A stretch of 64,000 nucleotides of DNA from Gnetum montanum. Lineage: Eukaryota > Streptophyta > Gnetopsida > Gnetales > Gnetaceae. The position numbers and the translations under genes are program-made. The stretch is taken from NCBI GenBank assembly GCA_015680685.1, contig MNCI01003588.1, positions 836,884 through 900,883 on the forward strand. The letters are read 5' to 3'. How positions within the stretch are numbered: the first letter of the stretch is position 1; each line of letters begins with the position of its first letter. The notes under the pieces were generated by a model. The model ran no database searches, had not been told where the DNA came from, and saw only the letters and a program-made list of their open reading frames with translations. Of the stretch, positions 1-13,339 are shown one piece after another.

Positions 1-785
1 TCAAATTTTCTTAGCATTCATTTAAGTTTTATTTTATATATTTCTATATTTTTGTTTAAGTAATACCTTTCAAGTTTATGCTTGGTTATTGAGGTGTTAC
101 ACTAGGTAAACTATTTGATGTTTGCAATGATGTGTCATATAAAGGTTATGAATGTTTCCTTATTTAATAGGAAAAACTATTAGCATATTTTTCAAGGTAG
201 TTGAAACCCCATGAGACATACTATGCCACTCATAATCTCAAGTTAAAAGTAGTGGTATTTGTCTTCAAGGTTTGATACCATTATTTGTTTAGTGAGTAGT
301 TAACAATTTGGACCGATCACAAAGGCTTGTAGTACTTAATGAATCAAACCATAGTTGAACGTATATTAGAGGAGGTGGGTTGAATTGTTGGATTATTTCA
401 AATTTACCATTTAGTATCAAATAAGAAAAAGTAATGTTTTTATGGATGTCTTGCACCATATGGTTGGTAAGCTTCATAACTTGGTGATTATGGTAGATAT
501 GTTAGATAATAAGTCATCAAGTGATATTTTGTAAGTCAATTGTAAGCCATGGATTTAGGATGTGTCTCATGCATTCATTATTTATGATTTTTATGCACAT
601 GGTCATAGTTTCTATCTCCTAGGTTTACATCCTTACCTTCTAGTTTACACTAGTAGATTTGGAGCATGTTTTGATCTTCTTAGGAAGTTTTTGATTTTTT
701 TGAAAATATTTAGAAGCCTTAAACATGTTACCAAGCATCTTGGCTTTCATCCAGAAAAAATGAATGCAAAGTATTGGTGGTAGGG
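1..785. other. Unassigned AT-rich sequence
   Basis: No coding region, LTR or RNA gene is recognisable here. Open frames at 289-477 (minus) and 562-783 (plus) are short and match nothing I know, and the stretch does not resemble the gag part expected upstream of the protease remnant at 4.3 kb. It is probably older repeat or flanking sequence. Confidence 0.4.
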
Positions 786-1628
786 ATGCACCAGCTTCCC
801 TACATTAGCATAGAGGCACAAAAACATCCTCCTTGGTATCCTACTTTGGGTGCTTTGCCTTCTCCACCTCCTTTGAGTGCATTCTGGGATGTCTCAACTA
901 CATTGATAGACCTCTGTTGATGCCTAAACACTAGTGAATCCTTCCCATTATGTTGTAAAATCTATAAATACTTAGAACAAGCTTCATACAAGAGAGGAAC
1001 TTAACTGCAAGCATTTTCTTTTAGATTTTGGCATCTAATTTTATGTGAAGAGATCTTTCTCCCTTAGGTAAGTAATTTCTTACCTATTTTTTTTTAAGTT
1101 GACACTTTCACAAGTGTAGCTAGACTTTGTCAAAGTGCTACCATGCTTATGTAGCCCATAATCGTTTGGTTGATACAAAGTGGAGTGTTTGCATGGTAAA
1201 TAAAGTTTATGGGGTTTTTCTTATTTTTTCAGCATTGATATCTTAAACATTAAAATACCAAAAACATTATACAACATTAAAACCATAAAAATATTTATTC
1301 ATTTCTCATTTTCATAAGCTACGTTGACTTAACCTTATCCAAGGAGGTCACATCTATATGACATGAGGTTAGGCCATCGAGATTGTGACTAAGAGCCATT
1401 TTATTTTTATTTGTATTTATGTATGTTTGTTGCTGCACCTATTCATTGATGGATTACAACATGATCATTATTCCTATCTTCAAGTTGGATTGTAATGCAT
1501 GCATGTTTATTATCATTTGTTTATTTTTTATAATTATTAAATCCATAAAATTATGAAATATAAAATTATAAATATTCTCTCAATCATTCACTATGGTAAA
1601 ATGGGTTATAATTGTACCATATATACTA
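786..1628 (+). repeat. Left LTR-like direct repeat
   Basis: This aligns along its length with 3391-4241. TATAAATA is at 963-970 and AATAAA at 1199-1204. The end is placed where similarity to the right copy stops (ACCATATATACTA against ACCATATGTATCA). The start is approximate, because similarity fades gradually around 780-800. Confidence 0.6.
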
Positions 1629-3390
1629 TATGTGGTAAAATATCCTTTATATTTATTAAACATAATGATATATACAAGTATTCTTGGTAATCCACTCAAC
1701 ATCATCCTAAAAGTTTATGACTAGATCACATTGTGATTTGTGTAATATATCCCATTGGTCCAAAGCTAGTGGGATCCCTATCATTAGCACTATTTCCAAG
1801 GAGGAAATTCATAAATTATCTAAAAATACTTGTACATTCTTAATTTTAACTTTTATTCAAATCAAGTGTATGTTTTAGTATTGTATGTATAGGTTATGAA
1901 TGCAAATGAAATAGCAGATGGCTGATAGAGTCCACTAGAGACATCTAGTAATGCATAAAAAATAAGAAGGGATTTTGTTACCTTTAAGAATTTAAAGGAT
2001 AAGACCTATCCAATGGTTATGTTAGTTTATTATCAAAATACGTAAGAAAGATGGAGAGATGCTTATGGCTAGTTCTCAAGGAATCTAGTTTTGGATGCAT
2101 TAGATGATCTTATCAATGCCTTGATCAATATTAAGCTAGCAAATGAATGTATATTGTACAAATTTCATGAGCTCATGTTCTTTGATTATGAGACTTTGTA
2201 CATGCAAGATCATCAGGATCAAGTAGTAGAAGAAGAGGTTAGATGAAACTTTTCATCTGATCATTCAAATGGAGAGTAAAAGGTTAAAGAAGGTAAGAAT
2301 GACAAAGGGCTAGCCCACCATCAAGTCATTTGGTTAAGTACCTTCATCCCAAGTATATCTTAACATGATGATCTCCTTTCTAGGTTCTAACATTTGCATT
2401 TGTTTGGACCTACTGTTGGTAATGATAACTCTCCTTTGTTTGACTAAGATGTTTATCACAAGTATATGGAATATGTATATATTCCATGGAGCATGTTCAT
2501 GATAGTAGAATCAAACGAATCAACATGATCAATGTACCAAAAAATAAATGATATATCAATGACAATCCCTAAATTCATGTATAATCCTTGTATAATGCTT
2601 GCCATCTTCAAGGGATCATGAGTGTTTGGTAGAAGTTATGGTTGTTTCCCTACATCTTCATTAAACATGCATAAATATGATATAGAAATTTACCTTCTTA
2701 ATCAATTTAAGGATGGGTAAACATGATTAAAATATTCTACATAAAATTTCATACCTATTCCCAAATTTTAAACATCTAGAAAGAGATGGCTTTATGAAGG
2801 AAAGAAGCCTGTGAGCCTCTTAACATCACCATGAAAAGGTACATGAAAATTGCTCATAGTTGTATGAACTATAGTTTTAGCCAAAGGGAATAATTGATGC
2901 ATATTTTAGAAGGGATAAGATAGGAAATAAGAGAACATATAGACATGTACATGATGGGCCAAATACACAAAATTTCTGTGGCTCAAATATTAATGCTCTT
3001 AAACACCATTGCTAGTATGGAAGATGAATGGCATAAGTGATAGTTGACTAAGAAATATAATCATGATCCATTACATAGGTAGAAGGTCAAAAATATTGAA
3101 GGTGCTACCAAACCTCCTATTACATTTAAGGATTTAGCACATGATCAAGTTAGAATGAACAAATTCTTAACAAACTTGGCTCATCGTGTGGACTAAGTTT
3201 GGGATATAATGGATGAAAATATGATTAATACTCTTAAGGACATTAAAGATAAGGTGGTTGAAGCTATAACCAAAGTAGTTGCACCACATAAAAACAAAAA
3301 TAAATATGATGGAAAGGGTAAAGAAAATATTTCTTACTCTAAAAGTATTCAAGAAAATCCAAATGAGTCTTCCTCATCCTCCTCTAGTCC

Positions 3391-4241
3391 TACACCAACA
3401 CATCCCTTACATCATCATAGGGATGTTGATGCATTCTCCATAGGATCTTGTTTTGGATGCTTTACCTTATTTGCCTCTTAATTGCATTTTGGAATGTCTT
3501 GCCTACACTGATGGACCTCTGTTGATGCCTAGGTACTAGCAAATCTCTACTATTATGTTGCAAAAACTATAAATACCCAAGACGAGCTTCATACAAAAGA
3601 GAAACTTTATTGAAAGAATTTTTCTTTGCCTTTTGGCATTCAGCTTCATGTGAAGAGCTCTTCCTCCTTTGGATAAGTGATTCCTTCCCTATTTTGTATG
3701 TGTTTTAAGTCATCACTTTTACCAATGTAGCTAGACTATGTCAGAGTGATACCATGCTTACATAGACCAAAATCATTTAGTTGATGCAAAGTCCAGTGTT
3801 TGTGTGGTGAATAAAGTTTATGGTTTTTTACTTATTTTTTCACCGTTAATGGCTTAAACATTAAATATCAAAAAATTATAAAATATTAAAACCATAAAAA
3901 TATTTATTCATTTCTCATTTTCATAATCTATGATGATTCAACCTTATCCAAGTAGGTCATAACTAGACAACATGGTGTTGGGCCATCTAGGTTGTGACTA
4001 AGAGTCATTTATATCTATATTTATATTCATGTATGTATGTGGTGTTGCACTTATTTCTTGAGAGATTACAACATGAGAATTAGCCCTATTAATAGGTGGG
4101 ATTGAAATTCACTTGTGTTTATTGTTGTTTGTTTGTTTTTTATAATTATAAAGTCCATAGAAATTATAAAACATAAAATTATAAATATTCTCTCAATCTC
4201 TCACCATGGAAATAAGGATTATAATTTTACCATATGTATCA
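3391..4241 (+). repeat. Right LTR-like direct repeat
   Basis: This is the partner of 786-1628. TATAAATA is at 3568-3575 and AATAAA at 3810-3815. It ends in TATCA at 4241, after which the sequence changes to element A coding remnant. Differences from the left copy are spread throughout, indicating an old duplication. Confidence 0.6.
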
Positions 4242-4254
4242 TTTTTTGTATAAT

Positions 4255-5300
4255 AAGGCAATAAGAAATCACTTCTAAAATAGCATAAGAAATTGAATTT
4301 TGAGAATAAAGCAAAAAATGATGACTAGCCAAAGGTATGCAAGTAAGTAGGCTCATCAAAGCCTACTTTGATTTTGGCCATACCCATGGATCCCAACATG
4401 TAGATCATATCTACTAGTCAGCCTAGGGAGGATAGACAATAAAATGGAAAGGAGCCAAAATAACAACTATTAAAACATGAGATCAAGATCCTAGGTAGAA
4501 TGGAGGAGGTTAACACTAACAAGACTGAGAAAACATTGAGCAATGATAAAGACTTTGTCACTACCATGGAGCAAGTTAAACTCTCATTGAAGCAAAAAAA
4601 TACCTTGTTAATCTTGTATGACTTGGTCATGACCTCCCCTACCAACCATCAAGTGTTAACTAAGATGATAACTTCCATCTTGATGAGTGAGGATATCCTA
4701 GCTAAAGAAGAATTAATCCACGTAGTAATAGCATCATCCTTCTCCTGTTTTGTGATAATGAGGTGAAGACCAACCCTCAAATGGTGAAATGTCTAAGGCT
4801 TCTCTTTTTATAATAATTAGAGTCAACCAATATAGAGTTTGTAGAGTACACATTGATGATGGTGAAGCTACCAATATGATACCCTTTCCTATCATTGAAT
4901 GCTTAGGCTCAGTCAAACACATTCAAGCTACCTTCACATCCATACTTCAATTATTTAATTGATCATGTGTAGTAGTAAGGGGATTGATAACATTGAACTT
5001 TATGATCGATGAACAATTCCCCACAATCGATGATTTTCTTGTGGTAGAGGAGACACTAGGCTTCAACCTAATCTTAGGAAGGTCTTGGTTAGCCAAATTT
5101 AGGACAATCTCATCTCCAATCTATCAAGAGATCCACTTACCTTATGAAGGATGTGAAATCATCATTCAAGTAGATAACATGATTTCCTTTTCTGTCAATA
5201 ACATTAACAAAAAGGAAGAATCAAAAGTGGAGTTTCTAGAGGAAACTCCTATGGCTAAAAAAATTTTAAAAATCATAACAAGACCAACCAACTACTAGTG
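4255..5300 (+). pseudogene. Element A: gag-end and aspartic protease remnant (Tat gypsy)
   Basis: This remnant of retroviral-type aspartic protease would have processed the Gag-Pol polyprotein. In the plus frames a linker (4500-4766, E-V-N-T-N-K-T-E-K) precedes a protease core with H-I-D-D-G-E-A-T-N at about 4848. A second block follows (L-N-F-M-I-D-E-Q-F-P, then N-L-I-L-G-R-S-W-L-A) at 4984-5298. These blocks align with the protease regions of element C (19.0-19.9 kb) and element D (46.25-46.78 kb, minus). The ILGR-W motif is typical of gypsy proteases. The catalytic D-S/T-G is read here as D-D-G. Gag and the 5' LTR of A are not visible to the left because the 786-4241 unit intervenes. Stops and frameshifts make it inactive. 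Confidence 0.8.
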
Positions 5301-5828
5301 TTGGGGCCACTAATAAAACATGAGATTTGACTCCAATTCAACATAGTGAGCAACGGAAATGGAGAATATAAGATCATGCAACAAAAACTGTGTAAGTTTT
5401 CTAATCATTCCAAGGTTATGAAGCAATTGTGCAATTAGAAATTTACTCATTTCCTTGTACAGTTGAGTAGGTAGCCTTGTTTTAGCTTCATGTACACATC
5501 TACATCATTGCCTTACATTTTATCACTTTATTACATTATGTTTACTGGTTTTCAATATTTCATTATTTTACATTCTTGCATTGGTTTTACTATTTACATT
5601 CACCTTTTGTATTTACATAAAAATTGCAAAATGATAAAGATAAAAAAAACATAAAATTCCATAAAAATTATAAAATATAAAAAATGCCAAAAATATTTCA
5701 AACATGAACTAAAATAACAACCATAGCCACATACTATGGCAATAACAAAAAAATAAACATCCCATAGCCATAGCCATATCACTATAGCCAAAACAACAAA
5801 AACATAACATGTGCAACATTAGGAAAAG
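5301..5828 (+). other. Element A: start of giant protease/RT intron (degraded)
   Basis: Past the protease remnant, the end of the exon is still faintly readable (A-K-V-M-K-Q-L near 5423, compare K-I-R-T-Q-L in C and I-R-K-Q-L in D). The splice donor seen in C and D is not preserved. The rest is AT-rich, with no open frame, down to the stop codon of the antisense gene at 5829. Confidence 0.45.
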
Positions 5829-8459
5829 CTAAGCTAGAAGAGGAGGCAAAAAATCATCATCTATGTCATTGCTAATATCATTGTCATCACTACCATCATC
5901 ATTGCTTGGGGTCTATAAATAACAAAAACCATGTCAATGATTTGTAACCATGATAACATAAAGATACAACCATGAAACAACAAAGCATACAAACAAAAAC
6001 TATAACAAAAAAGACTTAAAACATGTCCATGAAAACCTCTAGAGATTATAGTGCAATGTCCTTAGGAGAAAAGTTTTGAAGAACATTTTCTAACCTTTGG
6101 AGGATCTATTCTTTCCTCATGTTAGCAAAGTTTTGACTTTAGCCTAGTTGCATCCTCATGATATTGGTCCACTTGGGAGGATCCTAGGAAAGGGTAGCTA
6201 TGGAGGTCTCACCTGAGGTAGTGGTGATTTGAGGGATAGGAGAGTTAGAAACCATAACTAATTCTACAAACTTCTGAAAGATGTCCTTAGTGTTTATACC
6301 CTACACAAATAATTCAAGTTGTTTCTAGTTGATGGCCTTCTCATGCCACAACTTTAGGTAACTTTCCCTATCTACATTGTACTTTAGCTTGTAATCCTTT
6401 TGTTTCCTATCCCACTATAGTACCTGAGCATAGTAATCATGCCAATTCTTGATCTTATGAATCAGCAAGTACATCTGCATATCCTTTTCTATGTTGCTCC
6501 TAACTAGAGCAATTGTTCCTTGGATGGCACTCTAATGCCATATCCACTTGATCCACTTCATGTAAAAAGAGTCTCTATTAGCCCTATGAGCTACTACAAA
6601 CTCTTTATGGTTACAAAGGCTCTTGTTTTCAAGTGATATCTCCTTCACTCATTTTTTTCAAAGCCACAACCTTATTCCGTAAGTACTCATTACAATGTTA
6701 GAATTTCCAAGATGTCCTTGCACATGAGATAGCACACTCAATAGCCCCTTCATATAGTCTACGAGGAACATTTTATACCTTGAGTGGTGGTGTGGGGAGC
6801 TCATCAAGATCAATATCACATGTAAGATCCCATTTGACTTTAGGTACTACATGAGCTTAAAAATAGAAAAAAAAGCGAAAAAAATCAAAAAAATATTCAA
6901 TGACTACTAAGACCACATAGCCATAAAGCACAAAAACCCATAAAAAATATGGACAAAATACAAAAAATAAAGTATTTCTAATTTTTCTTACCAAAATCAA
7001 TGCATATCTAGTCTAAATGATCAATCATGTCATCCACTACACTCTACATGAACTCTATCTTTCCTAGGGCTTCCACCAAAGACTTGAAATAGAAGGTAGA
7101 AATGGATGCCTCTAGGGTAGATTCATGCAATATGGAAGCAATAACCATTAATACAGCCTACAATAAAAATGTGCATTAAGACTTTATAAATGAAAATATC
7201 AAAGCTTACTCAGAAGATCGAGGGACATGTCCATGGGAAAGTCACCTTCTAGAGGCAAGTCATCCAAGATGAAGTCCATGAATTTCAATGCTTAGATACT
7301 CTTGCTTCCTTCTCCTTATGCCTATATTCTTCCTATTATTTACAACTTCTCTCCTCTTCAGAAATAGCTTGAGGATTTAACACCTATCTTATCCTTGCAA
7401 CTAGTAAAAGCAAAGATCATAACAAATTAACCTATATATTTAAGAATTTACAAATTTTATAACCAAGGAATGAAGAAGCTAATGCAAATACATGAAATAA
7501 AAATAATTAATATAATGACACATGTATATGCATACATACCATTAACAATCTACTACACCCTACCAAGCCTAATAGACAACTACCTACAAACTAGTTGATT
7601 AATAACTTGAGTGGTAGGATCTACTTGGGGCCTCTTCATCTTTTCCTTGGATACATAATTAGCCTTCATGCATACTTTCTTGGTCCTTTTGACATTACCA
7701 CATGTGGCATAGGGTTCAACCCCCATGCTATCAGGAGAACAACATTGCATACCACTAAAATTATTAGTGGTAATCAATAGTGATAGTTTGATATCCTCAA
7801 TAGGCAGATCCTAAATGCGCATTGCTGGAATGATGTGCTTGGTCTAAGATTTGGAAAACTAGGAGGATCATGCGTTACCCATTTTCCATCCTTTCAAACC
7901 ACTAGAAACTCTGCAAACCTCCTAATATAAGTAGTAAAGAATGTATAATTCATGTACATGTCGAATTGAGGTTATTGTGAAATTTATGGATTTCATCTTA
8001 CAACCCAAGGATTAGAAAAGTAGCCTAATCGAACCTAGTACCATCAATGAGGACCTTTTTTATGATCAAAGCTTGTTGAATACCTATCATCCTCTTTTTT
8101 CATAACAACATGGAAAACATCCTAGAATGGAAGAGGGAATAGGTATTATTGGCTTCTTCAACTTTGCAGTTTCTAAAAGATAGCGATCCACTACCATGAG
8201 AGTTTAACCAATCCTCCATCTTCTTCTTGTGGCTAGCATATTTCTTTGCTTTGACAAAGACCTTAATAGTGCTAGAAGGCACTTTGAACTAAAAGTGAAC
8301 GCCAATGCTCAAAATTACAAGAATGCCATGAACATAAGAAAAAAACTTGGTGATTCCTTCATCCAAAGAATCAATTATGTTTAGCATCTCTGTGATTAAC
8401 ATCGATAGGCTAAGAAATATAAATAGGTTAAGCAAACCTATATTGGACATCCTATGTTG
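5829..8459 (-). pseudogene. Element A: antisense gene (aORF), truncated by insertion of B
   Basis: This is a decayed multi-exon gene on the strand opposite to A's gag-pol. Read right to left, 8550-8290 gives N-I-G-L-L-N-L-F...E-M-L-N-I-I-D-S-L-D, matching D's aORF at 38.0-38.2 kb. 8282-8100 gives a K-K-K-M-E-D-W-L block matching E-E-I-E-E-W-L in D. 7777-7580 gives I-T-T-N-N-F-S-G-M...S-P-D-S-M-G-V-E, matching C and the 60.3 kb fragment. About 7.0-6.1 kb corresponds to the coiled-coil-like part. The last exon is Asp/Ser-rich and ends in D-D-D-F-L-P-P-L-L-A before TAG at 5829-5831. The 5' exons are missing because the LTR of B starts at 8460. The biochemical role is unknown; the central block resembles the 'putative plant transposon protein' type by pattern only. 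Confidence 0.7.
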
Positions 8460-9600
8460 TGAAACACCCCAAAGAAAATTCATGTTGTAACTCATGAGCA
8501 AAATCACTTGTAATTTGATGGAAAATAATGGGAAACACAATTGCCTTATTTTTTCCAACACTTGGGATTGTAACCTTTATCACTGGAACTTGAGATAGAG
8601 TTTCAATGTAAAATGTGAAATTTGTAGTTCATGGGCTACAATCTCAGATACCTTAACTTATGGAAGCTAAAAATGCTTCATAAATTATGCTTACCTCACT
8701 TTCCAAGTAAAACAACTTATATCATGCATGTACCTAGGCTTGGAAAGACTGAAAATGCCTTGAAAATTAGCAAATTTGGGTTTTTTCATAGTTTTTATGC
8801 TATCCATAGCAATGTATATGCTAGAAACATCTACAACTAGTGTATAGATTATTGGGATTTAATTTTCATGTTGAGGCCAATGTATTTATTGTGAAGCCAA
8901 CAGACTTATGGTGAAGCTAGTATATAAATGATGGACTTTCATGTAATAAACTTACCAAAATTGATAAATACATTGGAGTTGGATGACCTGCAATGTCAAA
9001 AATTTGCAGCAATTTGTCAACAATCATGGTAAAAATTTGCATCAATGAATCAAACTCCAATGGCCTATATAAACCAAGATTGACCATTTCACAAGGACTT
9101 TTGGCAAATTTACATTATGCTGAGCAAAGAGACTCTTAGAGCAGTACAAATCAAGAAAAAGTCCAACAACCATTCTAGTACCAACAACATAAATCTAGTC
9201 CAAAGAAATAGCAAGGAGTTTTAGGAGTGAAAGTTTGAGCATCCAAATAGTGAACCTAACTATAGGACACACTCTACCAACTTCAATCAAGCTTCAAGCA
9301 TCTTTCATACAACTCTCTCTACATTTTAAGCACATAAACTTGTACTCCTTCAAACTTTGTTTCTATAAAGAAATTATTATTTTAATAAAATTTGCAATTC
9401 ATTTATTTAGTGTAAGTTTATTCTCTATTTCTTCTAAATTATATTTGCATTTATATTAAAATTTAATTTACATTTTTCTATGAATTTCAAGTCCTTAGGT
9501 GATTGGCAAGACCGTCCAAGATGCTTCAAATCCCTTTTCTCAAGGCTTGCAGGATCCAAGGTTAAACTATTTTGCAAGGAATTAAATTTTTCTAGTGTTA
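8460..9600 (+). repeat. Element B: 5' LTR
   Basis: It begins TGAAACACC, like the other LTRs of this family at 14472, 56525 and 60719, and aligns with them throughout. The end is set at ...CTAGTGTTA (9600), seven bases before a primer-binding-site-like motif. It carries an extra ~60 bp near the start compared with C. The left neighbour is the antisense gene of A, cut in mid-exon, so B inserted there. Confidence 0.8.
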
Positions 9601-9607
9601 GATTTTT

Positions 9608-9624
9608 TGGTGTTAGAAGGAGGG
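9608..9624 (+). other. Element B: primer-binding-site-like motif
   Basis: TGGTGTTAGAAGGAGGG lies seven bases inside the LTR. The motif is conserved in D (TGGCACTAGAAGGAGGG) and degraded in C (15726). TG-G at the start fits pairing with a tRNA CCA end. I could not assign the tRNA. Confidence 0.65.
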
Positions 9625-10553
9625 CCTGAACCCAAATTATTTATCCAATCCTACTTTTTCCTTACCTTTTTATCAATTCTAACTACTATTTAATTTTGTT
9701 TTCCAAAAAACCTTTGGATATTGCCTTGAAATTCTACTCAAAATCAACAGTCACCCATTCCCCTACAATTTATACCTAGCATATTTATTGTAGCCAATTT
9801 GGATGGTTTACAATTTGCCCAATAACTACTAGACTTTATAAAGCTGAGCATGCTTCCAAGAGAAACCTACACTTTTTGATCACTTAATTTTGCCTTAGGG
9901 TTTTTCAAGGGCTAGCATATTTATTAAACCATCATCCACTTGTAGTTTGTGAGATTTTTCCATTGGGTTTTTTGTATAAGCCCAGCATATTTTTGTGGAA
10001 ACAACAATGTATTTCTTGTGCATAAGTCAAATAAGTATATTTTCCATATAACCCAGCATATTTTATTCATAGGAAAAAATACTAGCACATTTTTTGCAAA
10101 GGCAAATAAACTTACCTTTTTTTGAATTTATCATATTTATTGCTGGTAAACCCTAGCATATCTTTTCCTAGGAACACTAGTGTATGTTTTCAAAAGAACC
10201 TAGTTTATCTTTTCCACAAAGCCAAGTTAGCATATTTTTACTAGTGCAAGTTGGGTAGAGTAGACCTAGTGTAAAAACTAGAAGCTTGCGTTTAACATTT
10301 TTTACATCTAAAATTTCTCCTTAGTAACCAATTGCAATGCAACCCTTGCTTCCCACATCCCAAAATCCAAAAAAAAATCAAAATTAATTAATTGATTGAT
10401 TTTTACTAGTGCAATGCACAACATTACCACTACCACATGCATTGCACTTGCAATTGCAGTTTTTCACCACATTTCAAAGCTAAAACCATTTATACGCTAG
10501 GTAGTTCCACTAGGAAGAATAATTAATTTAAAATCTAGTTAAATATCTTGTTA
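9625..10553 (+). repeat. Element B: leader with degenerate short repeats
   Basis: This is untranslated leader between the primer site and gag. It contains many dispersed copies of a motif near (C/T)AGCATATTTT, for example around 9778, 9916, 9984, 10049, 10157 and 10234, each in a loose unit of tens of bases. C has a related but different version (CCAACATAGTTTT) at the same place. Confidence 0.6.
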
Positions 10554-13309
10554 ATGCCTTTCCAAAATTAACTATATTACCACTCAACTTGACCAACATG
10601 GCTTCTGGTCAAGATGTAGTGTGTGTATATGACCCTAATGACTTGGATGTTTTTGAGCATAGAAAGTTGCTCAGGTAGAGGGGCCAACTGGGACTTTACT
10701 ATAATAAACAAAGAACACTATAATTTCATATGTGCCAAGATACAAGTAGGCTTACTCATCCCATGCGTAGAATCTAAATCTAAGTGTGAGTTTGAGATAA
10801 TCTATAAAAATAGGAAGTAGTACATCCCTTTTTCCTTCAACAAAATAAAGTTGATGGACTTCTACATATGCATGCTAGCCCAATTAATAGAAATGAATGA
10901 GTTAAGTAAGAAAATTAGCTTAGAGAGTTACCAAGAGGATTAAGATGAATTTGAGGTTAAACTAAAGCCTAACACCTTTATCGAGAGTCTTTTCCAACAA
11001 TCAACTTCCCAAATTAGTGCATCCAGTTCACCATCTCTTGCATCTTCTAGGGGGCAGGTTTCCCAACCTTCTTTACCACATGTCCATTCTACTATGTTCG
11101 GGTCAATGCCCATCAATGCCACTCACTAGGCATAACCTATGCCTTAATTTAGCTCACTCTTCTCATCCATACCTTTTGTAACATAGCCTCACTGTACGTG
11201 GCCATCACCCATGGTGTTCACCATGGATCATTCCTTATCTATTTTGATGGATCCCTTAGTGGGACCCTAAGTTACTAAAGCTTCTCATACTCCATTTCTC
11301 CTTTTTTCCCTCAAGTACTAATGTAGACTTCATTTTCACTATTCAATCCTCCTACAACCATGATCATCCAACCTCTTCCATCCTTAGCATTGTCGATCAT
11401 AAGACCAAAAGTCTCCTAGCTTCTTCCATAACCATTTATACAAATTTCCTAGCTTATTAGAGTGTTCCAAGGCTTGGATTAGGCCTTCTAGATGATTCAA
11501 GACCTCATAGAAGAGTTATGAAAGCTTAAAGCTTTCACCACATAGATAGTCAAAATAATGGACTTTTACCAAGATGATCTCATTAGTTTGACTATCCCCC
11601 AAATCACTCTTCCCTTGAGCATTTTCATTTTTCAGTTTACAAAGTACAAGAATGAGGGTGATTCTAATGCATGCCTCACCATCTTCTATTCTGAATGTTT
11701 GTTGCTACAAGCTTGTCCTCATATCATCATTTATATTTTCCCTATGTTCCGTATTGGGAAAGCTTTTTACTGGTACTAGGCATTGCCTAGAGGATCTATT
11801 GCCTCATTAGAGGACTTGATTTCACAATTTGTGAATCATTTTAAGTATAACTTGAAACTAGATACCATCCTAGATCAACTAATGAAAATTAAATAGGGGC
11901 CTCTTAAGCTTGTTCAAAAGTTTATCCAATGATGGAATGCTCTACTTAATGAGGTTCCCGAGACTATAGTTGAATCCCATCTTCTAGCCATTTTCAAGGG
12001 GGGAATTCAATGATATCATCAAGTCCAAACTATATTATTTAGACTAGCAATCACTTAGCCAAGTTCTCTCACAAATCAAAAACATAGAGGATGCTGCTAA
12101 GGCAAGCCATATCCCTATCTACATAGCATATAAGAATCAACACACAAGGAAGGAAAAGGATAGGGGGAAGTAGAACCATGTAGTTGTGGCCATTGCGACC
12201 AAAGAGAATAAAACTATGTAAGGATCAAAAACAAATTAATCCAAGGCACCTACCACAATTAATCAAATATCAACATCGAGGTCCTCTATCTCTAACCACA
12301 CAAGGACTAACTTTTAGAGAAAATATTGATTAAAATACACCAAGTTGTCATTAAAACCATTTAAGATTCTTGACTAGTTGCTTAAGAATGGTTGAATCCA
12401 ATACAGGAAGATGACTAAGAATTCCCACGAGAGGCATGATTGATTATACAAAATTGGTAAGGACCACACTATGGTAATCAAGAATGATCCACTAGTATTG
12501 AAGTACTTTAAACTTGATTGATTTTTCCATTATCATCAATTGTCTGGTCATGACATCAATTTCTTCTTAGACTTGCAAAAGGTGATAGATAATGGAGAGC
12601 TAGTACTAGACTCTTACAACCTGGTTAGGCCTCAAAAACAATCTATGCAAGTGTACAAAGACCCATTGAATGGAAATAATAGCCTATACATTATAGTAAC
12701 ATTTAACGTTAGCAACAACCCAAGAGTTGCTAGAGATCTATTTGTGATTTAGGTACCTCATTGTAATGAAAGGGGCCCTTCAACTAAATCTAGTTCAAGG
12801 ACTCTATTGGTTGTAAGAATACCATCATTAATGTCTTCAAAAGGACCATTCATCATTAGAGTACCCCTTCCTACTACTACTACACCTACAAACCAAACTG
12901 ATCAATGTCCTTCCATGGTGGCCAACACAATGACTTCTTCATAGCCTAGCAATAAGAATTTATCTACCAAGTAACACAAGAAGTATATCCTAAAGCCTAA
13001 GGCCAAAGACAACAAGCAAGTGAAGGCTTGGAAGGAAGTGGGCCCACTAAATCCCACACCCATTTTAGCTATTCCTATGAGCTCCAATGCTCAAAATGCT
13101 TCAACTAGTTAGCCTAAGGAGGATTAAAAACAAAAAGAAAAGTGGAAGGGAACCAAACCATAAACCTTAAAGCATGAAGTTTGAATCCTGGGAATAATGG
13201 AGGAAGTTAAGGTCAATAAGAATGATAAATCAATAGCCAATGATGAATACTTCCTCAATGACATGGAACAGGTGAAACTATCTTTGAAAGAAAAAAATAC
13301 TACACCTAG
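10554..13309 (+). pseudogene. Element B: gag with zinc-knuckle-like region, truncated before protease
   Basis: This is the remnant of the structural Gag protein. The start at 10554 is chosen because it aligns with the M-P-L-S-K start in C. The N-terminal block (V-Y-D-P-N-D-L, E-H-R-K) is at about 10625-10700. The gag core (Y-Q-D-D-L-I-S, Q-F-T-K-Y-K-N-E-G-D, G-K-A-F-Y-W-Y) is at 11558-11779 and corresponds to D-P-I-S-P...H-F-T-K-Y-N-G-E-G-D in D. The region Y-H-Q-L-S-G-H-D at about 12530 corresponds to the C-x2-H-x3-G-H-x4-C knuckle of D, but the cysteines are lost. The linker toward protease ends near 13305 (V-K-L-S-L-K-E-K-N), after which sequence jumps almost directly to the antisense gene end. 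About 1.7 kb that C has here, including the protease core, is therefore deleted. Numerous stops are present. Confidence 0.8.
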
Positions 13310-13339
13310 GATAACCACAACATGACAAGATTGGTAGGT

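Larger units (their letters stand above)
786..4241 (+). mobile_element. Candidate short LTR retrotransposon, non-autonomous
   Basis: Two diverged direct repeats of about 0.85 kb (786-1628 and 3391-4241) flank about 1.76 kb of internal DNA. Both repeats carry TATAAATA near one end and AATAAA about 240 bp further on, in the same order, as expected of LTRs on the plus strand. The right repeat ends in ...TATCA, and protease sequence of element A follows within about 20 bp, so the unit seems inserted into A. The internal part has only short frames; one at 3209-3481 has a Lys-rich then Ser/Pro-rich composition and runs into the right repeat. I found no reverse transcriptase, no convincing primer-binding site and no matching target duplication, so the exact ends are uncertain. 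A plain segmental duplication is the alternative. Confidence 0.55.
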